NCBI GenBank assembly: GCA_018873245.2
Contig: JAEMBT020000004.1
Location: 7,171,073-7,235,072, forward strand
Reading direction: 5' to 3'
Origin: Archegozetes longisetosus
Lineage: Eukaryota > Arthropoda > Arachnida > Sarcoptiformes > Trhypochthoniidae
DNA: 64,000 nucleotides
Both the position numbers and the translations under genes were made by a program. Under the pieces are notes generated by a model. That model did no database searches. It was not told the origin of the DNA and worked only from the letters and a program-made list of their open reading frames with translations. Of the stretch, positions 1-9,892 are shown one piece after another (the first letter of the stretch is position 1; the number at the start of each line of letters is the position of its first letter).

Positions 1-235
1 ATATTTAATGTTAAATTGAAGGCAAACTTAAGTAAAAACCTGTAGTAATGGAATAACTGAAGTTTTAATGAAAATTTTAAATTGTATAATATCTATAATT
101 AGTGATTGAATTCTCGTCAATTAAATACCATTAATCTGTTATTCACTTGAAGGAGGTTCGAACTTTAAAAATTGTTGAATTAAAAATCAAATGAAAAAAT
201 ATATTTTAGATGGTTCTGTTTTTTGTAACTCTTAA
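1..235. repeat. Inverted copy of the sequence at 29395-29640
   Basis: Read in reverse complement, 29395-29640 aligns along most of this stretch. Shared blocks include CTTAAGTAAAAACCTGTAGT and ATATTTTAGA followed by GGTTCTGTTTTT. The segment at 29395-29530 is also the far end of the profilin duplication, so part of it is present in direct orientation at about 3970-4100. I see no gene in 1-460. Confidence is high for the similarity and low for what kind of repeat it is. Confidence 0.7.
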
Positions 236-586
236 TCCACAGAGCAAGCGCACAAACACCTCTTGAACTAGAGGTCTGTCACTTTTTATGTAATGAATTG
301 AGTATTTGTTTTTGTGGAAATGTTTCTCATTGGTTGGAAAGTTTTGTTTAAGTTTCATTCAATGCTTATAGTTGTTTTTATAAATTTTATAAATGGTTTA
401 ATTATTTGTGAAGACCTCGCTCTAGAGGTGTGCACTTGGTTTTGGATCAATAAAATGAAGCACTGGTGTGGATTATAATCATATTTGATTAGAGTCGCCG
501 TGTGTTGTCTGAAACACGTCACCTCTAACAAGTCTTATACTTCAATACTCGAAGCTTGCTATTTCTTATTTATAATCCGACTCATC

Positions 587-3077
587 ATGTCCTGGCAAAC
601 TTATATAGATCAAATCTGTGCTCAAGTCTCCTGTCGATTTGCTATCATTACCGACTCGGACGGAAATATTTTGGCTAGATTCGAAAATGATTTGCCGCAA
701 TCGGTATATTCTGACCTTTTTTTAATCTCTTAACTGATCCATTTTGATCCATTGACTGAATTGTTACTTACTGTTGGTTTGTTATTGAATCGCCACTTGG
801 CTGTTTAATTGCTTTCCAACTGATTGTAAATTTAATGGTTTGAAGTTGGTACTTTTATATAACAATAAACTGCGAAATGATAGCTTGGCAGTGGCGAAGC
901 CAGAGGGACCGAGGGGGCCTAGGCCCCCTCAACTCAAATCCTAAAAACTTTAAACTAGTTATTAAATGAAAACTTAAATGAGAACTTTATTTAAGTAGAA
1001 TTGAGCTATACTAAAGTTTGAATCACTATATCAAAATATTACTGTTACAGAATCGTATTGATGTAGCATTAAATACATTTTATAAAGCTTTAAATTTTTG
1101 CCCCCTAGCTTAAAAAATTTCTGAGTCGCCACTATAGCTTGGAATCTGATCTGAAAAATGAATTTGAAAGTTGACTCAGACTACTAAAACAATCAGTAGT
1201 TTGATTTCATATATTCATAGCAAACTTTTGAAGTCGAAGTATATTTAAAAAGGGTTTCCTATATCAAATGAATTCTAGTTGATGTCATTATAGCTATGAT
1301 TTTGCCGATGGTATCTCGTAGGTGTTGGTCTCGTCACTAAGAATGCAGTGAATGTGGTATCCCGTTCTCCACTATATCTTTGCTTCTTTGCTCTGTCCTT
1401 ATACACATTTATGGTTCTCTCAGTCATACACTTCTACCTTCACTGAAGTCCTATGCTTAGCATTGATTAAAATAGATGTAAAATATATGTAAGCATTTGA
1501 TGGCCTCTATGTTTACTATGAATTATGATTATTATATACTTTGATTGCTTAACCTTAAAGTGTTAGTCATTCTATACTTAATGTTCAGTTAGCTTGTACG
1601 GCAGCGTAATAAAACGCAGAGTTAATATATTTTGCTTGTACTCTGGATTACAGCTACCCCATAATGACATATCTTAAATATTTACTTCTTATTCCCTTTA
1701 ACTTCTATCAAGTTAGAAAACTTGATAAAGAGGTGCACAGACAATTAGATCATTCATCTGAACCGATATAATGTTTGAATTGAAACTCCGACAGATATAA
1801 TGCTAAAAAGAGATAATGAAAGGAAATCCTTATTTACTCAAAAATTATTTAACGTTTATTTAGAATTAGTTTCTCTTATCTCTAATCTAATATTGATTAA
1901 TGATTCTCTAAAATCATTTTAAGGCTTATGTTTACTCCACGGGCCGCACGCGATTTCAGCATAAATAACGTATCGTAAAGGTTTAATATCATTGTTTTGA
2001 TACTTATTTTAAATTGTTTTAATAGTCAATTTTTATCAATAAAATGGAAAGTGAATATAATTTGAATTATATATTTAAAGAAATTTCATTAAATCGCGTG
2101 TCAGCGATCATTTGGTTCCAACGAGTTGGGCTATTACCGAATTGGGGTAAGTGTCCCAACTGTCACGAAAAGATTTTGAAACTCACAAATAGCGGTGGAA
2201 TCGGATAGTTTCGATACCGTAAAAGGGAGTGCAATATAAAAGTATCGATTACTGCCATTACGTAGTTCTACAACTGCGAAGATATCACAAGATTTCGAAG
2301 AATGACTTGTTCTCACAATTCATTCAAGACATTGTTGATTATTTTTCTAATTGTTAAAACTAATCTTACTTATAATAATTTATTCGTTCAGACAATTAAG
2401 GGTTTTGGGATTTTAAAACTAAATAATTTCAAAATGTTATTTATGCTGAAACTGCTCGTAGTCCATGAAGTAAACAGTAGCCTTTTTAATCCCTACAGTA
2501 TTGACTGAAAATCAGGCATAACTACATGTACATGGACATAAGTACATTTAGTTTAAGTACAATAACGCTAGGTTATAATTTATTTATGCTTTTAGGTAAC
2601 AACTGAAGAGTTAAGGACAAACATAGATTGGATGCGCTCAAATCCGAAAGTACTTCAAGATTCTGGCTTAAGTCTCGGCGGAGAACATTACTCTTGTATA
2701 GACGCACGAAAGCAGTCCATTCTTGGCAAAAGAGGAGATTCTGCACTCTGTATTGTAGCCACGGACACATGTAACTTCTATTTGAATACTAGTATTGCAG
2801 TCGACCAGTCTGTCTAACTTTGACACGCACTTAAGTGATTTTTATGAAACAGTGTAAAAGTCCAATAGAAAAATAAGGATTTATTGTAATTGATTTTTAA
2901 AAACCACTTAAGTCTTTGTGCAAGTTAGATTTGGTTGTATTAGTATTTTAAGGATTAATTTTTCTCATATAATTGGTAGCTTTTTTAATTGCCGCATCAA
3001 CCGATGGTGTTTCACTCAACCAACTATATACTGCTGTTGCAAAATCAGCAAATGATCTTCGGCAAAACGGCTATTAA
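587..3077 (+). CDS. Profilin, copy A (diverged paralogue, 3 exons)
   Basis: Profilin binds actin monomers, poly-proline ligands and phosphoinositides in the cytoplasm. I read exons 587-703, 2596-2770 and 2980-3077, with GT-AG borders and compatible phases, giving about 129 residues, the normal family length. The protein starts MSWQTYIDQICAQV, the usual profilin N-terminal helix. Exon 2 contains the MRSNP and LSLGGEHY segments that match copy B's MRSNP and IHLGGEKY. The frame is open throughout, but the first donor is weak (GTATAT, where copy B has GTAAGT). Compared with copy B it lacks one codon after YID and differs at many residues: SILGKRGD replaces LVRGRKGS, and the C-terminus is DLRQNGY instead of DYLRGSNY. 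It is either a functional, fast-evolving paralogue or an early pseudogene. Confidence 0.75.
889..1134. mobile_element. hAT-like MITE in profilin A intron 1
   Basis: This 246-bp non-coding element begins CAGTGGCGAAGCCAG and ends CTGAGTCGCCACTA, which are imperfect inverted ends. It is flanked by a perfect 8-bp duplication, TAGCTTGG, at 881-888 and 1135-1142. Profilin copy B has the uninterrupted site near 26845, so the insertion came after the duplication. An 8-bp duplication and this terminal sequence are typical of hAT elements. No transposase is encoded. Confidence 0.85.
1923..2482. mobile_element. Inverted-repeat element, family shared with 5241-5615
   Basis: The ends are inverted copies of each other: GGCTTATGTTTACT at the left and AGTAAACAGTAGCC at the right. 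Next to them are the shared blocks GGGCCGCACGCG and TTTCAGCATAAATAACG, which also occur in the element at 5241-5615. It lies in intron 1 of profilin A and is absent from profilin B. The target duplication is not clean: TTTTAA occurs on both sides but the border is ambiguous. A 60-codon minus-strand reading frame at 2134-2316 lies in its interior; I do not recognise it. Confidence 0.65.
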
Positions 3078-4250
3078 TAATAAGTTGATTGCTATAAGAT
3101 ATAAGAATATAATTATTAATGAAATTTCACGATCAGTTGTCAATGCTGTATAATAACAGCCGAAAAATTATTTTCCAAATTTCTTTTGTTTTAGTAAACA
3201 AAATTTTTTTCATTAACAATAATCGGTTGCATGAAATTTAAATAAAAAAAGTTATTATGTTTTAAATTGTCTTTAAAAATGATTTTTCTTTTTACTGATG
3301 CGATTTTGCAAAACAGAAGTTCTTCAGTGGATTTGAATTAATGGATCAGATGATGACTCGTTTCACAAGAGCTCATCTTTAAAAATGATTTCTTATGCCT
3401 GTTCTATGTATTTCTGATGCATTTTTGTTACTTTAAGTTTTATTTGCTATAAATTGAGGTCAAATTATTAATCATAAGTAAGGCTTCCAAAAACTAAATT
3501 TCAGTCATTAATCATAAACTCGGAATAATTTAATCCGTTTGTGATTTTCAAATTTAGGAACAATTAAATTGCATTATTTGCGTTATTAAACAAATTCTGA
3601 AACAGTTATGAATAAGTTATGCTTAAAACGCGATATTATTGATGCATTTAATAAGTATTATTATATTTATTTGAACGAAATTAGAGGTTTGTTATTATAA
3701 AATTGTTAACTTTTAACTCCGTTTTCTCCTTCAACTCATTCGAGTTAGTATTTCAGACAAATCCCATTATTTAGTTGTGTCGAAACCAAATTTGGCATTA
3801 CATTGGATTTACTTTAAAATTATTATGACCTGTGGCAGCAGTTCGTTTCGAGGCTGAAATAAAATTAATATTCATTTGATCTGTCATACAATACAAGTTT
3901 AGAAATGTTAGTTTTATTCCACAGCTGATAAGTTATTTTGCATGACTTAGCATAAAATCATTTAATTGACTGATGAGAATCGAAGTTCTCAAAAAAAGAA
4001 CCATCTAATATATATTTTTTTCATTTTAATTTTAATTAAACAATTTGAAGGTCCAGAGCTCCTTCAATTCAATAACAGAATAATTGTATTTAATTAACGA
4101 GACTCTCTATCACTAATTATATTATGTTAGCAGAATAGTCCGAACAATCATATCTCAGGATTGATAAATTATGTAAGCATGTTTATGCTATTTTACTACG
4201 CATTAGAGTAATATATGCTTTATGATGTGATCTTATGTAATTTGCTCCCT
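3078..4250. other. Non-coding 3' flank of profilin A
   Basis: No convincing gene is present. Bases 3110-4090 are almost identical to 28555-29525 downstream of profilin B, with long runs that match exactly. The sequence after about 4115 is unique to this locus. The conserved block could hold the 3' untranslated region, but I saw no other signal in it. Confidence 0.6.
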
Positions 4251-4251
4251 T

Positions 4252-4557
4252 TTGCTAATTAATTATACAAGTAGACCAAAATCTGATCCGCTTCGCGCCA
4301 GTATTACAATCCAAGAACAAAGAACATTTATCAAGTTTCATGTGTTGCTGGGCACGTCTGCCTCCGAAGTTTATAAAATTCTTGGGGAAATCGCTCAAGG
4401 CCAAGCATTGAGTAGAAGCCGAGTCTACGAACTTCATACAGAGTTTAAAGAACGAACCCGTTTAACAAGCGAAGATGCTCCTTATGAAGGGAGACATAGT
4501 GAAGCAACCGATGAAAATCATAGAGAAAAACTCAAAGAACGGGTGAATCCGGGCTAA
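4252..4557 (+). pseudogene. Mariner/SETMAR-type transposase fragment (HTH domain)
   Basis: The translated stretch contains FIKFHVLLGTSASEVYKI, then ALSRSRVYELHTEFKE and later DENHREKLKE. This is the layout of the N-terminal helix-turn-helix (HTH_48) domain of mariner-family transposases, as also seen in SETMAR. No in-frame ATG opens it, and nothing like the DDE/D catalytic domain follows the stop. I take it as a truncated relic; a host-domesticated short exon is less likely. Confidence 0.6.
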
Positions 4558-4589
4558 TGGGTCTAAAGGGGTTCCCGACCTCCAACCCC

Positions 4590-4770
4590 CAAGTGTGATA
4601 TATCATTGGATTCAGTTCGTCAAGCTGAACATTTTGATACCACACTTGACCACTTCCAACCCGAACCTCACCACTTCTGGACAACTCCCGACGGGAGTGG
4701 CTGACCCCGCCAAGTGATATATCATTGGACTAAGGACATCGAACTGAGCATTTTGATACCTCACTTTATC
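4590..4770. repeat. Two-copy repeat with GTGATATATCATTGG core
   Basis: Two related units of about 55-60 bp lie at about 4592-4652 and 4710-4767. Each starts GTGATATATCATTGG and ends in ATTTTGATACC followed by CACAC or TCACT, so each unit is weakly inverted end to end. A C-rich spacer lies between them. The rest of 4558-5240 shows no gene. Confidence 0.6.
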
Positions 4771-5240
4771 AATTGTCTCAAGTAGTTCTCGAGATATCCA
4801 TCATTGTTTGGTTTAGTACCTCGTAATGGATAAACCTGGATTCTCGAGTCGTAACCCAAACAAGCCTGATATAAACAAAAGGAGAATAAATATTATATTA
4901 TCAGTTATATAAAATTTACCACCAAATATATTATTTTAAACTTAAACTATTTGTATCCCTTATCAATTTGATATTAATCTTTTATGATTATTGCTTTTTA
5001 CATTCCTAATGTAAGAGACACTCAAAATACTGTTTTCAGAGACGAAAACGCTTCAAGTGAGGGTAATTTGCAAGAAAATTTTAACTCATCCTCATAGTTG
5101 TACCAACTCAAACTTACGACCTTCTCCCTGAAGTCAACCCAAGTTAGTAAAAACCTTTAAAATACAAATACCCTCTAGGGAACAGCCAGTCCTTACCCAT
5201 ATGTATCTTTAGTAACTCTGACTAATAAAGTATTTGGAAC

Positions 5241-5615
5241 GGCTTATTTTTACTTCATGGGCCGCATGCGATTTCAGCATAAATAACGTTTTGAAATTAT
5301 TTAGTTTTAAAATCCCAAAAACTTTAATTGTTCAAACGATTAAAATATAGTAAATTAAATAAAATTAATGTTAACAATTAGATTCAGTTTTTTCCTCATT
5401 GGTCCCCAACTTGCCTCAATCTTCTGAGTGTTAGCCGCTGTACCCGGATCAACAAATTGGTGAGTATGATTCTTCTAATTGTTAACATTAATTTTATTTA
5501 ATTTACTATATTTTAATCGCTTGAACGATTAAAGTTTTTGGAATTTTAAAACTAAATAATTTCAAAACGTTATTTAAGCTGAAACCGCGTGCGGCCCATG
5601 AAGTAAACATAAGCC
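5241..5615. mobile_element. Foldback MITE with an 8-bp target duplication
   Basis: This 375-bp element has long inverted arms (about 5241-5395 and 5480-5615) that start GGCTTATTTTTACTTCATGG and end GTAAACATAAGCC. The flanks TTTGGAAC (5233-5240) and TTTGAAAC (5616-5623) match at 7 of 8 bases, suggesting an old 8-bp duplication. It shares its outer arm sequence with the element at 1923-2482. It has no coding capacity. Confidence 0.75.
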
Positions 5616-5891
5616 TTTGAAACATATGCTCTGTGATGAGACATTCCTTTATATTGCAATATGTTCCAATGAGGAAAATATGATTAAATCGGCAAAGAAG
5701 TTGTCTCTAATTCCTATAGATAAGCACTAAAACAAAGAGTAGTTCTGCACTTATGCGTCACATGTGTGTATTAACTGCATATTTCAATTATTTATGCAAT
5801 ACTAAGTTAAATGTGAGTCAACTATTTACAAACTTTTGAAATAGAACTATTTTTTGTTTACGTTCATTTGTTTGATTTTTAAAATCTTAAA

Positions 5892-6068
5892 ATGTGTGAT
5901 TTATTGAAAAATATCACTAATTGTGTTATAAATAGACAAACGTCTATAGACTTGATTAATAATGAATTGATGCAAAAGTTTAAAGAAAATGGAAAGAAAC
6001 GTACATCACATCCAATCTTATGGCAGAAAAACATGAGAAAAATATTAAGAAATTCAGTGAATTATTGA
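5892..6068 (+). other. 58-codon ORF, possible mobile-element protein remnant
   Basis: An ATG opens a 58-residue frame ending in TGA. The part KKRTSHPILWQKNMRKILRN has a basic pattern built around a Trp-x3-N-x-RK core. It reminds me of N-terminal segments of uncharacterised transposon-linked arthropod proteins, but I cannot assign a family. There is no neighbouring exon. It could be chance. Confidence 0.25.
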
Positions 6069-6271
6069 AAATAAATTATTTAAATGTAATTGAGAGTTGT
6101 GCTACTTTAAACGCGATTTTCTCATTTCTGCGCATAAGGCTATAAGTCGTTACTGCATACAACGCATCATATGGAATTTCAATATATATAAATAAATTCA
6201 TAAGGAATAAGGTTTATTTTTAATCTTTTTTTTAAAAGGATTTAACTAGGTGTTCAAGATAGAGAGGTTTT

Positions 6272-6428
6272 ATATTTGTACAAACCTGTTCAAAAGTGAT
6301 TATAAGGAATTTATTGTAATTAATAAGGAGATGGAGAATTGACTACTAGTTATCCGTCAAGATTATTATACCACGGATCAGTCATCGATTGGATTACAAT
6401 CATGTCAGTGACGTCAACGACACTAACG
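6272..6428 (+). pseudogene. Broken copy of an internal MTMR14 segment
   Basis: This stretch aligns in direct orientation with about 31936-32100 inside the single-exon MTMR14 gene. The shared block GACTACTAGTTATCCGTC is exact, and the flanks ATTTGTACAAAC and GGATTATAAGGAATT-like sequence also match. Small indels break the reading frame and neither the start nor the catalytic part is present. It is a gene fragment without coding potential. Confidence 0.8.
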
Positions 6429-6866
6429 CTCTTAGCTTGACTTGATTACGGTGTTATATGAATAAAAACTTACACTAATAATCATTTGTATAGTATTTAA
6501 ATAATTTATACATTATTTTTGTTTCTACACTATTAAACTTACTGTGGACTTATCTTTACATTATTTTGTCATTAGTTAAGAGTTGAATAATCTCCTGAAA
6601 TCAAACTTGCCCGTCTAAATGTACAGGGATGTGCGAAAGGTTTATGACGGCGATCACAGCAAAAAACTACAATTGATAGTCGAAATAGTTTATTTTAACT
6701 ATTATTTTAAACGGAAATAATGTATATAAATTTAATAATTTAAGTTTCCCATTAGCAGCTAAGACGGCTTTGATACCCTCAGGATATGAGTGAAGTAAGT
6801 CCACAAATAAAACAGTACGATTTCTAAACTTGTGAGTATTCTAAATACTGCCAAAAAATAATAAAC

Positions 6867-6904
6867 ACAAACACAAATACACACACACGCACACACGCAC
6901 ACAA
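6867..6904. repeat. CA-rich microsatellite
   Basis: An interrupted (AC)n tract with CG and AAAC variants. No further function is visible. Confidence 0.8.
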
Positions 6905-6942
6905 ATTTAATCATAACCTTTAGTTTAAAAGATATAGGCATA

Positions 6943-7122
6943 AAACAAATAAAAACTGGATGCTTTTACCACTGTATGGTCAAAGTAACAAAAATGATAT
7001 ACATAAACAAATAGAAACTTTAGGTACTTTGACCATTGGATAGTCAAAGTAACAGAAATAATAGATATAAACAGATAAAAACTATAAATGATTTGACCAT
7101 TGAATGGTCAAAGTAACAAAAC
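6943..7122. repeat. Three tandem units of about 63 bp
   Basis: Three diverged units begin at about 6943, 7005 and 7069. Each contains AAACAAATAAAAACT-like sequence followed by TGGTCAAAGTAAC. The later two contain an imperfect palindrome, TTTGACCATTGAATGGTCAAA in the last one. Confidence 0.75.
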
Positions 7123-7313
7123 TGTTTGCGAACTGAGAATACTTTGGGCTGTTTGTGAACGAATTGTGGAAAACTCTTCAGTGGGAAAATGCTAAACACA
7201 TGGGTATATAAAGCCGACTGAAATAACCTAAGATTCATTCCTTCTCTTGCAGTAGCAAAGTAAAGTTGTGCTCTTGATCGTAAAATCTTTAAAGAAAAAG
7301 TATTGTTAAATAT

Positions 7314-8016
7314 GGTTAAGGGGAAGTAAAGGGGCGCGACCCCATAAAAATCAAGGGTGGGGTTAAGTCGATAGTACTCGTTGAGACAAATCGAAATCTG
7401 AAAGAATTTTTAAGCCACGCCCACCTGTTTAATAGATACTCCCACATTTCTATAATTTAGGTTTATTCGAATTCTGAGTGGGCGGAGCATCGTAAAAATC
7501 ATGTGATGAATCTAGTTTATAGTACTCAACGAGAGGAATCGAAATATATAAACTTATGCTAGCTACATCTGCCCGTTCATGAAATACGTCCGTTTGAATA
7601 TCAATTAATGTTTGTGCCTAGGCTGGGTGGGTAATCATTAAAAGATTTATTATTATTATTATCTGAATTCTAAGAGGGAGGTGACAATAGTAAGCTCTGC
7701 CCACCCAGCTTAGGCTCAAACATTAATTGATATTCAAACGGAAGTATTTCATGAACGGGCAGATGTGGCTAGCATAAGTTTATATATTTCGATTCGTCTC
7801 ATGGAGCGCTATTAAATGGGCCCATCACAAAATTTTACGATGCTCCGCCCACTCAGAATTCGAATAAACCTAAATTATAGAAATGTGGGCGTATCTATTA
7901 AACGGGTTGGCGTGGCTTAAAAATTCTTTCAGATTTCGATTTGTCTCAACGAGTACTATCGACTTAACCGCACTCTTGATTTTTATGGGGTCGCGCCCCT
8001 TTACTCCCCCTTAACC
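7314..8016. mobile_element. 703-bp foldback element with perfect 8-bp duplication
   Basis: Two arms of about 325 bp are inverted copies of each other, joined by a short centre with an ATT repeat. The outer ends are GGTTAAGGGGAAGTAAAGGG and CCCTTTACTCCCCCTTAACC. A perfect 8-bp duplication TTAAATAT flanks it at 7306-7313 and 8017-8024. It has no transposase. It is a large non-autonomous element, plausibly mobilised by an 8-bp-duplicating transposase such as hAT, and the arms are similar enough to form a long hairpin in RNA. Confidence 0.9.
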
Positions 8017-8798
8017 TTAAATATTTGTATGTTTTTGTGAGTTTTAATAAAAATTTTTATGACAAAGACTCTATTGTGCGTTTACTTTAATTATATTTAA
8101 AAAAGACGTCCCAACACAATCTACAGGATACCCGGAACATCGAATTAAGTCAAATTGTAAGCCATGTTATTATTTTAACTAAAAACTAAGCCAGTAAATT
8201 TTTATACGCATATATATCTTGTAAATTAACATCCTCAGACTGGAATTTAATCGAGTCTTAGACTCAACACTTAATTTCCAGTGTGTGGGGATTGAAAGCG
8301 ATCACATAGAATTGTTTCACGTAAAGAATAAAAGTGACAATATTAAACACAAAAATGCAAATCATAACAAAGAAAATGTGTCAACAAACAATCACGTGGT
8401 GGGTCAGACTTGAAACAATGCTTCTTCGCCTTAGAAACTGCTCTGTATATAAATATAAAAATTAATTTTGCATATTTTAAGCGCATAATTTAATTTTTTA
8501 ACTGGCGACAAATTGACATCAATTCTGCTTCAAATAAGTATTATAATAATGTTTTTCTCATGCTTCTATCATCTGTGGTTTATTGCTATGAGTCCTCGTC
8601 AAAAACCGTTCGTGCACCCCTGTATACTTTTCGGTGCTTTAGTTGCTAACGTAAAGTTCACATTCAAGAATACATTGAAAAGTCAATGAAGCTAGATGGC
8701 TAAAACCTAGTATTAAATGTGAAGTTTTGGTTTAGGTTTTACCATTATTGAGCTCTTTTCATGTTCGAAAATAGAGAAGAGGCTCTTGCAGTCAATGC

Positions 8799-9878
8799 TA
8801 GTGGTCAGCACCAAGATCTCGTACTTAAAGCTCTGACTCTCACCTGAGGTTCCAGAGGTCTAGAGTTCAAGTTCAGGTTTTCGCACTAAAAGTCTAGGTT
8901 CGAGTTCGAGCTTTGTAAACCTAGGTTCGAGTTCGAGCTTTGTAAACCTAGGTTCGAACCCTCAATATTTTTTTATGTATAAAACTAATATTAAATTAAT
9001 ATTCTTATAATATAAATTTTGCTACCACATGAAATCAGTTGGATTTTATCAAAAAATTTCATCCAAAATTGAAGATATACATTAACATATTGTTTCACTC
9101 TTAATTTTGTCTGGTTTTTTGTTAATTAAATCGCCTAATTTCGAGAATACTTGCTCTGATGGAACACTTGTTCTTGGAATTAACAAAGTATCAAGGAGTA
9201 TGTTTAAACAAATCTTTTACAAGTGTTTTCTGGTAACAACGTACTGTTCGTTTTCTTAAAAGTATACTCAGATAGGCAGCTAACTCTTTATTGCTTTTGT
9301 AATTTTAACAAAAATCAAGTCGCTTACTCACTGAAATTTGAACGTTCCAAAATGAACTTTGATTTATCAACTATAACATTCAAAGAGTAGTACTAGATAT
9401 GTAAAAATAAATTTATAATTGAACCTTGACTCAATTTTAGGAACAATCGGATTCGTCGGTCCAATTTTACTAAAAAGTTCAGTTCTAACCTTATCACAAG
9501 ATTTTGTTAACAAATAAGTTTTCAAAATAAAAATCACTTCTTTTGTTGTGAACACCATTTTAATGAATAAACGCGTTTTAATTTAAAATCAATAATTAAG
9601 TGATCTTTCATGATTTTTAAACTTTATTGATTTGTAATTTCTAACTCATGCGTAATAATAAAGAAAAAATTTTCCTTAGATTTAAGTATACTTTTTAAAA
9701 ACGAACAGTACTCTTACCTTAAAGACTCATACCACCTTTTTGATATGTAAAGGTCTAAGAGTCAGATTCCGCGTTTGGAACTTTGTACAGGTCCGAGTTC
9801 AGGTATGAAGGCCAAGGATCTAGGTTCAGGTTCGAGTTTCGCTATGGACTCTGAGGTGCGTACCTTTGCCGATCATTA
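8799..9878 (-). mobile_element. hAT transposon relic with degraded transposase
   Basis: The flanks GTCAATGC (8791-8798) and GTCGATGC (9879-9886) match at 7 of 8 bases, and the ends TAGTGGTCAGC and GATCATTA are imperfectly inverted. On the minus strand at about 9075-9195 a frame reads LLIPRTSVPSEQVFSKLGD then LINKKPDKIKSETI. This matches the hAT family dimerisation (hATC) motif, classically TSVPSERVFS with KRNRL after it. The rest of the transposase is deleted or decayed. A 63-codon minus-strand frame at 9367-9558 (MVFTTKEVIFILKTYL) may be another transposase remnant. Subterminal GGTTCGAG-type repeats lie at about 8840-8960 and 9780-9835. Confidence 0.8.
8840..8960. repeat. Subterminal GGTTCGAG-type repeats of the hAT relic
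   Basis: Direct repeats of CTAGGTTCGAGTTCGAGCTT, including two adjacent near-identical units of about 30 bp. Related hexamer-like sequence (GGTTCAGGTTCGAG) recurs at 9780-9835 and inside the element at 11866-12319. In hAT elements such repeats are often transposase binding sites; that role is inferred here. Confidence 0.7.
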
Positions 9879-9892
9879 GTCGATGCTTTAAT

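Larger units (their letters stand above)
460..4095 (+). repeat. Segmental duplication, copy A (profilin locus)
   Basis: This stretch aligns in the same orientation with about 25911-29525. Both carry a three-exon profilin. Similarity begins just upstream of the first exon, near GCACTGGTGTGGAT, and ends near ATAACAGAATAATTGTATTT. Copy A holds two mobile insertions in intron 1 that copy B lacks (889-1134 and about 1923-2482). Copy B holds about 200 bp near 27140-27370 that copy A lacks. From about 3110 to 4090 the two copies are almost identical although the exons have diverged clearly. Confidence 0.85.
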
